The notes under the pieces are model-generated. The model worked only from the letters and a program-made list of their open reading frames with translations. It was not told where the DNA came from and ran no database searches. DNA of 64,000 nt, taken from NCBI RefSeq assembly GCF_016862175.1, contig NZ_BOML01000006.1, positions 283,621-347,620 of the forward strand, read 5' to 3'. Positions within the stretch are counted from its first letter, which is position 1, and every line of letters starts with the position of its first letter. Shown here piece by piece: positions 58,197-64,000 of this stretch. This stretch comes from Paractinoplanes durhamensis. Its GTDB lineage: Bacteria; Actinomycetota; Actinomycetes; Mycobacteriales; Micromonosporaceae. Both the position numbers and the translations under genes were made by a program.

Positions 58197-59441
58197 TCAG
58201 TGCCCAAAGTCCCCGTTCCCGGGTCGTTGAGACCGCTCACCGAGGACATCCCGATAGAGCGCATCCCGAAGCGCAATCTCCCGCCGATCGAGAAGCCCGA
58301 ACCCAAGCCGGTTGGGCGCATAGCAGTACCCGATGCCGGTATCCGGATCCGCGAACCCGAACGACCCACCGTTCCCCGGAGTCCCGAAGGCGGAGTTGGC
58401 GGCACTGCCGAAAGGCGCGTCCGGCGTGGGTTTCAAATACCCAAGAGAGAAGGAGATTGGCGTACGCAACATCTCGTCCACGGTTCCCCCCGAGGGTGCC
58501 CGAGCCGGTTGAACGAGGGCTTCGAGCGTGCCGGCGGTAATGCCGAGCTTCCCGGTGAGGGCAGCGTCATAGGCGGCCGCCACCGCTCGGGGTTCCCCGA
58601 TGCCGTTCCCGGCCGGAATCTCGACACGCAGCATCTCGTCGGTGTTGAAGGCGGTGTCCACAACAAGCTCAGGAGGATTACTGAGCGACCGCCGAACCGG
58701 ACTCCCGGGTTTCATCATGGCGAGCAACGTGCTGGTCGGATAGTCCCGAAGATGCATCATCATCTGCAGGTTCCCCCGCCCATGAATGGTGGCCCGCCGC
58801 GCCATGTCGAAGTCGTCGGGCAGTCCGATGTAGAAGCTCAACCCGAGCGGCCCAGCAATCTCATCAGCGAAGTAGCGCCCGATAGACCGCCCACCAGGAT
58901 CAACCCGGCGAAGCAGCTCACTCTCATACCAGCCAAGCGTGATCGTGTGATAGCCATGCCGAGTGCCGGCCGCCCAGAGCGGCCGCTGTATAGCAAGAGC
59001 AGCCGCCATAAAGTCAAGATCACCAAGGTCGGCAACGGTCAACGGCACATCAACAATCGGCAGCCCAGCTTGATGAGACAACAATTGCCGTACGGTGATC
59101 CCGCCCTTACCGCGCCACCCGAACTCAGGCCAGTAGGCAGCAACGCGCTCGTCATAATCAAGAAGCCCCCGAGAGTGAGCAAGGGCAAGCGCGAGCGACG
59201 AGACCCCTTTGGTAGTGGAGTACATAACCACAACGGTGTCCGCCTGCCAGGGCAACCGCTTCACTCCGTCCCGATACCCACCCCAGAGGTCAACAACCTT
59301 GCGCCCGCCCCGATAGACCGTGCAGGCCGCCCCGATCTCACCGCGCTCAGCAAAGTTACGGCGAAACGCATCGGCCACCGGCCCATACCCTTCGTCGACG
59401 TCCCCATGAATAAGCTCCGGCGCCACCGCAACCTTGACCAT
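58197..59441 (-). CDS. Beta-lactamase-family serine hydrolase (class C / esterase type)
   Basis: Cytosolic-looking protein of 414 aa without signal peptide. The nucleophile motif SxxK is STTK (about residue 75), the second motif is probably the YHT of TRHGYHTITLGW, and the C-terminal GSFGFADPDTGIGYCYAPN fills the place of the KTG-containing strand. This set is usual for class C-like esterases and EstB enzymes, not for exported beta-lactamases. The lack of a signal peptide argues against a resistance role. The gene precedes the SDR gene by about 57 bp, so they may form an operon. Confidence 0.88.
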   Translation of the reverse strand: MVKVAVAPELIHGDVDEGYGPVADAFRRNFAERGEIGAACTVYRGGRKVVDLWGGYRDGVKRLPWQADTVVVMYSTTKGVSSLALALAHSRGLLDYDERVAAYWPEFGWRGKGGITVRQLLSHQAGLPIVDVPLTVADLGDLDFMAAALAIQRPLWAAGTRHGYHTITLGWYESELLRRVDPGGRSIGRYFADEIAGPLGLSFYIGLPDDFDMARRATIHGRGNLQMMMHLRDYPTSTLLAMMKPGSPVRRSLSNPPELVVDTAFNTDEMLRVEIPAGNGIGEPRAVAAAYDAALTGKLGITAGTLEALVQPARAPSGGTVDEMLRTPISFSLGYLKPTPDAPFGSAANSAFGTPGNGGSFGFADPDTGIGYCYAPNRLGFGLLDRREIALRDALYRDVLGERSQRPGNGDFGH

Positions 59442-59513
59442 GGCGTTCTCGCTTCCAAGATCACCGGGCAGCCGCCCAGGCCCCGATCGAGATCCGACGC
59501 CACCCTGCCTCGA

Positions 59514-59800
59514 TCATGACCCCGCCCCACCGCCCACCGACACGGCCGAATTTCCCCCGACAGACAGGCTGAAAGCCTCGTCGACGGCGGCACGGGGGAC
59601 CACGTCGCGGGACTGGTCGGGAAGTTGGTCGGTCTGGTCTGCCGTGATTTGGCGTGGGTCCGGCTTGGCCAGATATCGGGTGGCGGTGTGCGGGAGGTCG
59701 CCGGTGCGGGTCTCCTGCGTGTCGTGCCACAGGGCGAGGAACGCTGCACGAGCGGGGTCGGCGCCTTCTTCAACTGCGATAAGGGCCGCCAACTGGGCGG
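59514..59800 (-). pseudogene. HD-domain hydrolase, 3' fragment (split by IS element)
   Basis: This is the downstream part of a gene broken by the IS at 59804-61111. It reads TAQLAALIAVEEGADPARAA, then FLALWHDTQETRTGDLPH, with the His-Asp metal motif of HDDC2/YfbR-type 5'-deoxynucleotidase-like proteins. When the IS and one TAC copy are removed, the frame is continuous with the fragment at 61112-61241. The joined protein would be only about 138 aa, against a usual length near 190. After VVPRAAVDEAF the sequence no longer resembles the family, so the 3' end seems to have been lost separately. Confidence 0.85.
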
Positions 59801-59803
59801 TAC
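59801..59803. repeat. IS target-site duplication, left copy (TAC)
   Basis: TAC directly before the left terminal repeat. The second copy is at 61112-61114. Confidence 0.85.
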
Positions 59804-59830
59804 TGAGCTGCCCCGATTTTTTCGGACAGG
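59804..59830. repeat. IS terminal inverted repeat, left end
   Basis: Begins TGAGCTGCCC and ends CGGACAGG at 59830. It matches the complement of the right end at 22 of 27 positions. Confidence 0.9.
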
Positions 59831-59846
59831 CCTATTTAGGCTCAAT

Positions 59847-60758
59847 TCATGCGGCTAGCTGCCGATCTTCGAACTCGTACCGGACTTGGTGCGGTGTCTT
59901 ATAGCCGAGTTGCGAGTGGCGTCTGCGGGAATTGTAGCGGAGCTCGATGTATCTGGCAATGTCGCGGCGGGCATGTTCGCGGGTCGGATAAACGGTGCGG
60001 TGGACCCGTTCGTTCTTCAGTGTCGCGAAGAACGATTCGGCCATTGCATTGTCGTAGCAGATACCCGTACGGCCGACGGATTGGCGAATTCCAAGTTCGC
60101 TGAGGGTGGCGCTGTAGTCGGCCGAGGTGTAATTGCTGCCACGGTCGGAATGGAAGATCGCGTCATCGGCCAGGCGATGGTTCGCGGCGGCCATCCGCAC
60201 TGCTTTCTCGATGAGCGGCGTGCGATAGTTGTCGTCCGTTGCCCAGCCGATGACTTCCCGGGTATGGCAGTCGATCACGGTCGCCAGGAAAAGCCAGCCC
60301 TGCCAGGTTGGGACATAGGTGATGTCACCGACCATTTTCCGTCCCGGCTGGTCGGTGGTGAAATCGCGGTCCATCAGGTCCGGGATGCGGTGCGGCGTGT
60401 CGCCGGCGACCGTGAGGCTGTGTCGCCACGGCCGCGGCTGGCATGGTCGCAGCCCCAGCTCACGCATCAGCGCGCGGACCAGCTCCAGGCCACAGGTGAT
60501 GCCGTGTTCGGCCAGGTCCGCGTGGACGCGCCGGTAGCCGTAGGTGCCGTCGGACGCTTCGAAGAAATGAACGATTAAAGTCTTCAATTCCTCACGCCGA
60601 CAGGAAGTCGCGGAGGCCGGCTTGTTCCGCCATTCGTAATACCCTGATCGGGAAACTTCAAGCCACACACACATTTTCGCCAACGACGGCGACAGCGGGT
60701 GTCTGTTCTGCTGGGAGGTTGCGTACTCGGCGTCGATGAATTCGAACGTGTCACTCAC
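59847..60758 (-). CDS. IS3-family transposase OrfB (integrase domain)
   Basis: Protein of 303 aa with an HTH-21-type N-terminal region (SGYYEWRNKP, DGTYGYRRVHADL) and an rve integrase core. The DDE triad is visible: D in VGDITYVPT, D in FHSDRGSNYTS and E in NAMAESFFATLKNE, and the C-terminal RRRHSQLGYKTPHQV box is typical. It starts at a GTG overlapping the OrfA stop, but is more likely made as an OrfAB fusion of about 399 aa by -1 frameshifting. Confidence 0.95.
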   Translation of the reverse strand: MSDTFEFIDAEYATSQQNRHPLSPSLAKMCVWLEVSRSGYYEWRNKPASATSCRREELKTLIVHFFEASDGTYGYRRVHADLAEHGITCGLELVRALMRELGLRPCQPRPWRHSLTVAGDTPHRIPDLMDRDFTTDQPGRKMVGDITYVPTWQGWLFLATVIDCHTREVIGWATDDNYRTPLIEKAVRMAAANHRLADDAIFHSDRGSNYTSADYSATLSELGIRQSVGRTGICYDNAMAESFFATLKNERVHRTVYPTREHARRDIARYIELRYNSRRRHSQLGYKTPHQVRYEFEDRQLAA

Positions 60759-61045
60759 CGATGATCCCGGGCGAAGTACGCTGCGGCTTTTTTCAGGAAT
60801 TCGTTCTCCATCCGCAGTTCCCGTGTCTCGCGCTCGAGTTGCCGTAGCCGTTCCCGCTCGTTGACCGACAGGGCCGGTTCCTCGCCGGCGTGGTCGCGGC
60901 GATATCGGGCTACCCAGCTACCTAACGTGCCCTCGCCGATCCCCAATTCGCGAGCCACGTCAACAATCGGACGCGACTCGTCGATGACGAGTTTCACAGC
61001 CTCCCGCCGGAACTCCGGCGAGAAACTTCGCTTTGGACGAGGCAT
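60755..61045 (-). CDS. IS3-family transposase OrfA
   Basis: Protein of 96 aa with an HTH (RRSFSPEFRREAVKLV-like opening PRPKRSFSPEFRREAVKL; DVARELGIGEGTLGSWV) and a C-terminal leucine zipper (ERLRQLERETRELRMENEFLKKA) used for dimer contacts. The start is the ATG at 61045, preceded by a GGAAGGAAA ribosome-binding site. Confidence 0.95.
   Translation of the reverse strand: MPRPKRSFSPEFRREAVKLVIDESRPIVDVARELGIGEGTLGSWVARYRRDHAGEEPALSVNERERLRQLERETRELRMENEFLKKAAAYFARDHR
60787..60793 (-). other. Programmed -1 frameshift slippery site AAAAAAG
   Basis: On the minus strand AAAAAAG falls at the Leu-Lys-Lys codons near the end of OrfA. A -1 shift there enters the OrfB frame, which is open from this point (reading SRSVLRPGSSV before the OrfB start), giving an OrfAB fusion. 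Confidence 0.8.
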
Positions 61046-61084
61046 TCACTTTCCTTCCCAGGCGAACCAATTCTACTTGGTGCA

Positions 61085-61111
61085 CCTGTCCGGAAAGATC
61101 ATGGCGGCTCA
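61085..61111. repeat. IS terminal inverted repeat, right end
   Basis: Begins CCTGTCCG and ends GCGGCTCA at 61111. Its reverse complement begins TGAGCCGCC, paired with the left end. Confidence 0.9.
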
Positions 61112-61114
61112 TAC
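61112..61114. repeat. IS target-site duplication, right copy (TAC)
   Basis: TAC directly after the right terminal repeat. Joining the flanks through one copy restores the HD gene frame. Confidence 0.85.
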
Positions 61115-61241
61115 GCATGGTGTGCTCGGCGACCGATTCCGGGTCGCGGACTCCGGCGTGCCACCACCCGGTGCGGCGCACGCGCTTGAGCAACCCGAGC
61201 TCGTACCCGAATGCGGCGATCGCCTCAGCGTCTTCTGGCAC
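61112..61241 (-). pseudogene. HD-domain hydrolase, 5' fragment (split by IS element)
   Basis: This is the start of the gene disrupted by the IS. It begins with a GTG at 61241 (AAGGA 8 bases upstream) and reads MPEDAEAIAAFGYELGLLKR, RTGWWHAGVRDPESVAEHTMR. The ELGxLKRVRRTGWW and SVAEH segments are typical N-terminal motifs of HDDC2/YfbR-like HD hydrolases, giving the first metal-binding His residues. In the present sequence translation runs on into the IS and stops there. It follows the flavoprotein gene on the same strand by about 86 bp. Confidence 0.87.
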
Positions 61242-61327
61242 CGGTGGTCCTTCCTAGCGGCCGGAGATGCGCGCCGCGTACTGAATTCCGAACCGCGTAC
61301 CTACAGTTGTCGCAGGCATCCGGCCTC

Positions 61328-61891
61328 TCAAGCCTTGGTCGTTGCCTCGGTGAGTGCCGTTGCGGCATGGACAAGGTCGGCCCATGGAAACAATCCGGCG
61401 GCCGGCGGGCCCATGTTAGGTGTCGGCAGAGGCCAGCGGTCCGGGTCGAACATGAGGTCGACACCCCACGAGCGAAGCGCCTTGACGCTGGCCTGGAACG
61501 CGGGATGGCGAGCGAGAGCAACGTTCGGCGTCGGAACGGCGATGATCGGCAGGCCCATCCCGATTGCCTCGTTGAGCATGCCCAGGGCGAGGGTGTCGCT
61601 GGCTCCGGCGGCCATCTTGTTGATCGTGTTGAAGGTGGCCGGAGCGATGATGAAGGCTTCCGGCTGCGGCAAGACGTCGGGCTCGTCCGGTTGTTTGTAG
61701 TCGTATCGGACCGCGTGGCCAGTGAGCGTGGCGAGCGCATCGCAGTCCATGAACTTCAAAGCAGATGGGGTCGCGACGACGCAGACGTGCCATCCGGCGG
61801 TCTGCATTTGGGCTACGAAGGCCGGTAGGTCGGCTGCGGGGCGCCCGCCGCACGCAACGACGCAAAGGACCGGCTGGCCATCGATCGGCAT
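61328..61891 (-). CDS. Flavoprotein of the HFCD (EpiD/Dfp-like) family
   Basis: Protein of 187 aa with a Rossmann-like flavin-binding fold. LCVVACGGRPAADLP at the start, a central FIIAPATFNTINKMAAGASD and LNEAIGMGLPIIAVP are the hallmarks of homo-oligomeric flavin-containing Cys decarboxylases. The PATFNTINK motif matches the PxANT-type substrate site. Members decarboxylate cysteine-derived thiols, but many actinobacterial copies next to XRE regulators have no known substrate. It is divergent from the XRE gene (45 bp) and upstream of the broken HD gene. Confidence 0.87.
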   Translation of the reverse strand: MPIDGQPVLCVVACGGRPAADLPAFVAQMQTAGWHVCVVATPSALKFMDCDALATLTGHAVRYDYKQPDEPDVLPQPEAFIIAPATFNTINKMAAGASDTLALGMLNEAIGMGLPIIAVPTPNVALARHPAFQASVKALRSWGVDLMFDPDRWPLPTPNMGPPAAGLFPWADLVHAATALTEATTKA

Positions 61892-61936
61892 GCGGCTCCA
61901 GCACTAACTCGGCAATCGGCGAAGTATCGTCGTGCA

Positions 61937-63139
61937 ATGGTCACGCACCGTGCGGAGTCAGGGACCGCCTTGGACCATTTCGGTGTCCGGGTTCGCCGCT
62001 GGCGGCTAAAGCGTAACCTCAGCCAGCGGGTGCTCGCCGACCTTGCAGGCGTGAGCCAGGGCTACATCGCCCAGATCGAAGCCGGCACCTCGCCCCTGGA
62101 CAAGCGCAGCACGCAGCTTGCGATCGCGCGGGCGTTGCAGGTGTCGCTGGCCGACCTGACCGGTCAGCCGTACGACCCGACAACCCTGGAGCACGTCACG
62201 GCGGCTCGCCATTTCCCGCCACTTCGTGCCGCGCTCGCCGAGCTCGCCTTCGGCGTGACGGAGATTCCGGAGAATCGACCGGCCGATCTTGTGGCTACGT
62301 TGACCGGCATAACCGAGTTGCACAATGCCTGCCGCTACGACCAACTGGTGGCCCAGCTCCCCGCGCTTATCTTGACGTTGGGGAACGATCGCGAAAGTCC
62401 CGCGGCTTTACGCCGCTTGGTGTGGGCAACGTACGCGGCGACCTTCGCGGCGAAGTATCTGGGACATGCCGACCTTGCGATGCTCGCGGCCCAGCAATGT
62501 CAGGCCACAGCGTCGACGCTGATGGATGAACCGGAATGGCTCGGAATCGCGGAATTCGCCACCGTGCACACCCTTCCGCCGGAAACCAGGTCATTGCCGT
62601 TGAAGCGGGCCGGCCAAGCGATCGACCACATGGACTCCGCAGCTGGTCATCCGCGTGCGGGTCAGGTCTACGGGATGCTGCACCTGAGCGCGGCCATGCT
62701 GTCGGCGATCGACGGGGACGCACAGCGGAGTCTGGACCATCTCCGGGAAGCGACTGTCATCGCAAGCCGCCTCGGCGAAGGCAACTTCGGCGAGCTGTGG
62801 TTCGGGCCGACGAATGTCGCGATCTGGCAGCTGGGTGTACTCGCCGAACTGAACGAAGGCGGAGCCGCCATGTCGCTGCCACCGATCGATGTTTCCGTCA
62901 TCGGATCATCGAACCGGCGAGCCACGATGTATGCCGATTTGGGACGCTGCCTCGCGCAGACTCGGAAACACGACGCCGAAGCCAGGGCCGCCCTGCTTCG
63001 GGCCGAGGAGATCGCGCCCCAGCGGGTTCGGCTGTCGCCGCTCGTCCGGGAGACCGTCGGTTCGATGCTGCGGCGGGCGCGCCGTTCAACTGGCGGGCGC
63101 GAACTTCAAGCATTGGCCGCGCGCCTCGACGCGACGTGA
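61937..63139 (+). CDS. XRE-family helix-turn-helix regulator with helical C-terminal domain
   Basis: Protein of 400 aa. The N-terminal helix-turn-helix (about residues 15-70) reads FGVRVRRWRLKRNLSQRVLAD, then VSQGYIAQIEAGTSPLDKR and LAIARALQVSLADL. The remaining 320 residues are helical and repeat-like (LAAQQCQATASTL, QRSLDHLREATVIASRLGEGNFG), resembling the TPR-like sensor part of actinobacterial XRE regulators. It probably controls the divergent flavoprotein gene. The start is the ATG at 61937; there is no clear ribosome-binding site, so the mRNA may be leaderless. Confidence 0.88.
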   Translation: MVTHRAESGTALDHFGVRVRRWRLKRNLSQRVLADLAGVSQGYIAQIEAGTSPLDKRSTQLAIARALQVSLADLTGQPYDPTTLEHVTAARHFPPLRAALAELAFGVTEIPENRPADLVATLTGITELHNACRYDQLVAQLPALILTLGNDRESPAALRRLVWATYAATFAAKYLGHADLAMLAAQQCQATASTLMDEPEWLGIAEFATVHTLPPETRSLPLKRAGQAIDHMDSAAGHPRAGQVYGMLHLSAAMLSAIDGDAQRSLDHLREATVIASRLGEGNFGELWFGPTNVAIWQLGVLAELNEGGAAMSLPPIDVSVIGSSNRRATMYADLGRCLAQTRKHDAEARAALLRAEEIAPQRVRLSPLVRETVGSMLRRARRSTGGRELQALAARLDAT

Positions 63140-63218
63140 TTAGAGCGGCTAATCATTTCGGCAGTTGGCGGCCATAGCGTCACACCCGGCGAAGCAGCCG
63201 GCGGGAGGTGCGTGGCGA

Positions 63219-63491
63219 GTGGCGAACCAAACAAGCGGGACAGGAAACCGACCGGCCGGGCCTGCGTACTACGCGATATCAGCGGATCAATGCTTGGTCG
63301 AGGCGCAGGCCGTGCTCGATGAACACGTCACGTCCAGCGGCACTGGCCGCTGCCTGGCGTGCGACTCGCCGGCACCGTGTTGGCGTCGAGAGAGCGCGGT
63401 GACGATCTTCTCCCGAAGTCTGCGGCTGCCGACACGACGGCCCGGAGCGAGCCCACCCGACTTGATCAACGCCCGCCGAATTTCGCCGTGA
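63219..63491 (+). CDS. Small actinobacterial protein with CxxC motif
   Basis: Protein of 90 aa. The C-terminal part, AVLDEHVTSSGTGRCLACDS then PCWRRESAVTIFSRSLRLPTRRPGA, has a CLAC pair and a third Cys that could bind a metal. Small proteins with this pattern are common near XRE regulators in Actinobacteria, without known function. I chose the GTG at 63219 with GGAGG 10 bases upstream; a TTG 18 codons earlier is less likely. Confidence 0.6.
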   Translation: MANQTSGTGNRPAGPAYYAISADQCLVEAQAVLDEHVTSSGTGRCLACDSPAPCWRRESAVTIFSRSLRLPTRRPGASPPDLINARRISP

Positions 63492-63533
63492 TGCCGCCAA
63501 GCAGCCCGGTTCAAGAAGGGAGACCAGCCAGCG

Positions 63534-63734
63534 ATGATGCGGGACGACTTGTTACAGCGGATCGCGGCGCTACCAGCAAACGCGGACGTCGGAATCCAGA
63601 TCGGTGACGACCACCTCGACATCACGGACGTCATTGCATGGGGCGATGGCGACTTCGGCGCACTCAGGTGCCACCCGAACGACGTCCGTGATCTGCTCGC
63701 CGCATGGGGCCTTCACGACCGGCGTTCAGAGTAA
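63534..63734 (+). CDS. Small conserved-type protein, function unknown
   Basis: Protein of 66 aa: a short helix (LLQRIAALPANADVG), then IQIGDDHLDITDVIAWGDGDFGALRCHPNDVRDLLAAWGL. The balanced composition and the IGDDHLDI segment look like a real small protein. AAGGGAG lies about 11 bases before the ATG. The function is not known. The end overlaps the start of the DUF397 gene by 31 bp. Confidence 0.6.
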   Translation: MMRDDLLQRIAALPANADVGIQIGDDHLDITDVIAWGDGDFGALRCHPNDVRDLLAAWGLHDRRSE

Positions 63735-63913
63735 AAGCAAAGCTGGCTGATACAACAGCGAGCGAAGGCAACTGCGTGGAAGTCGCCACCAACCTCCCCA
63801 GCGTCGTAGCCGTCCGAGACACCAAGAACCGCGCGAATGGCACCTTGCTCTTCACCTCAGAAGAGTGGAAGGCCTTCATCACCGACCTAAGGCACGGAGA
63901 GTTCGATCTCTAG
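63704..63913 (+). CDS. DUF397 protein with atypical N-terminus
   Basis: Protein of 69 aa. The core NCVEVATNLPSVVAVRDTKN and LLFTSEEWKAFITDLRHGEFDL is the DUF397 signature. The usual N-terminal WRKSSxS segment is missing: the sequence reads FRVKAKLADTTASEGNCVEV instead, so the gene may be a truncated copy. DUF397 genes normally follow a DUF5753-type XRE regulator; the XRE gene here (61.9 kb) is of another type and three genes away. Confidence 0.75.
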   Translation: MGPSRPAFRVKAKLADTTASEGNCVEVATNLPSVVAVRDTKNRANGTLLFTSEEWKAFITDLRHGEFDL

Positions 63914-63961
63914 CGACCATCCAGCCGGCCACAGCTGACCACGGCGGCCGCCGCAGCCAGA

Positions 63962-64000
63962 GCGTGACCGGCGCAGCCAAGGCGTGACCGGCGTAGCCAA
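63962..64000. repeat. 20-bp tandem repeat running off the window end
   Basis: GCGTGACCGGCGCAGCCAAG at 63962 is followed by GCGTGACCGGCGTAGCCAA to 64000, with one difference. A related CGCAGCCAGA lies just before. The array probably continues beyond the window. I see no gene here. Confidence 0.6.

Larger units (their letters stand above)
59804..61111 (-). mobile_element. IS3-family insertion sequence, apparently intact (1308 bp)
   Basis: The element has 27-bp imperfect terminal inverted repeats (22 of 27 positions match, ends TG...CA), a 3-bp target duplication TAC on both sides, two overlapping ORFs in the right relation for a -1 frameshift, and a complete DDE motif. All parts look functional, which suggests a recent insertion. 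It interrupts an HD-domain gene on the same strand as its transposase. Confidence 0.95.

Noticed and set aside
58197..59441. A beta-lactamase resistance gene
   Set aside because: It has the SxxK fold but no signal peptide and an atypical third motif. A cytosolic esterase is more likely.
61937..63913. XRE plus DUF397 read as a standard DUF5753 regulator-DUF397 pair
   Set aside because: The XRE protein has a long TPR-like C-terminus and not a DUF5753 domain, two small genes intervene, and the DUF397 protein lacks its usual N-terminus.

Overview
The window is high-GC actinobacterial chromosome. A complete cvnA-D type conservon, many GTG/TTG starts, tightly overlapping operons (ATGA, GTGA and TGATG junctions), protein O-mannosyltransferase and the families present (DUF4383, SCO4848, DUF397) suggest Micromonosporaceae, perhaps Actinoplanes or a relative. 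This is inferred from gene content and style, because no 16S rRNA gene is present. About 59 kb looks like ordinary vertically inherited chromosome. The last 5 kb (from about 59.4 kb) looks accessory.

Layout. 1-0.37 kb: end of a HAD hydrolase gene and a shared terminator. 0.38-5.4 kb (minus): conservon cvnA-B-C-D, a sensor kinase-like protein with its roadblock, DUF742 and GTPase partners. 5.9-15.9 kb: nucleoside uptake and salvage, namely adenosine deaminase and a minus-strand operon running BMP lipoprotein, ABC ATPase, two permeases, cytidine deaminase (with an unusual C-terminal extension), a 27-codon ORF, thymidine phosphorylase and a DUF4272-like protein. An RlmA-type rRNA methyltransferase is interposed on the plus strand. 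16-19.9 kb: SCO4848 membrane protein, TetR regulator, and trpS with a 2H phosphoesterase, a YihY membrane protein and a small acidic protein. 20-24 kb: galE-galK, a LacI regulator and a STAS-ATPase fusion. 24-29 kb (minus): an exopolysaccharide initiating sugar transferase followed closely by cysQ-cysD-cysN. 29-33.4 kb (minus): pth, rplY, prs, glmU, tRNA-Gln. 33.6-35.2 kb: TetR facing two tandem DUF4383 proteins. 35.4-39.6 kb (minus): rsmA, a Uma2-family nuclease-like gene, ispE and an ABC-F ATPase, closely coupled. 39.7-49.4 kb: SRPBCC-like protein, TatD hydrolase, an unrecognised protein, a secreted PKD-like protein, metG, a repeat-containing membrane protein, rsmI and protein O-mannosyltransferase. 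49.9-57.3 kb: a cell-surface and extracellular group with a Pro/Thr-rich anchor protein, a deacetylase-glycosyltransferase fusion, a degenerate GAF kinase, a secreted pectate lyase and a Tat-exported intradiol dioxygenase. 57.4-59.4 kb: SDR and a beta-lactamase-like hydrolase. 59.5-64 kb: HD-domain gene broken by an intact IS3-family element, flavoprotein, XRE regulator and three small proteins.

The clearest new observation is the IS3-family insertion at 59804-61111. Its ends, 3-bp target duplication, programmed frameshift signal and interrupted host gene can all be read directly, and removing it restores the host reading frame through the junction. Other notable signals are a perfect CRP-type box before the intradiol dioxygenase, a kinase-like protein lacking its phosphoacceptor histidine, the double-length cytidine deaminase, and a 17-bp inverted repeat at the end of the ABC-F gene. 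I saw no CRISPR array, phage module or recognisable biosynthetic gene cluster.
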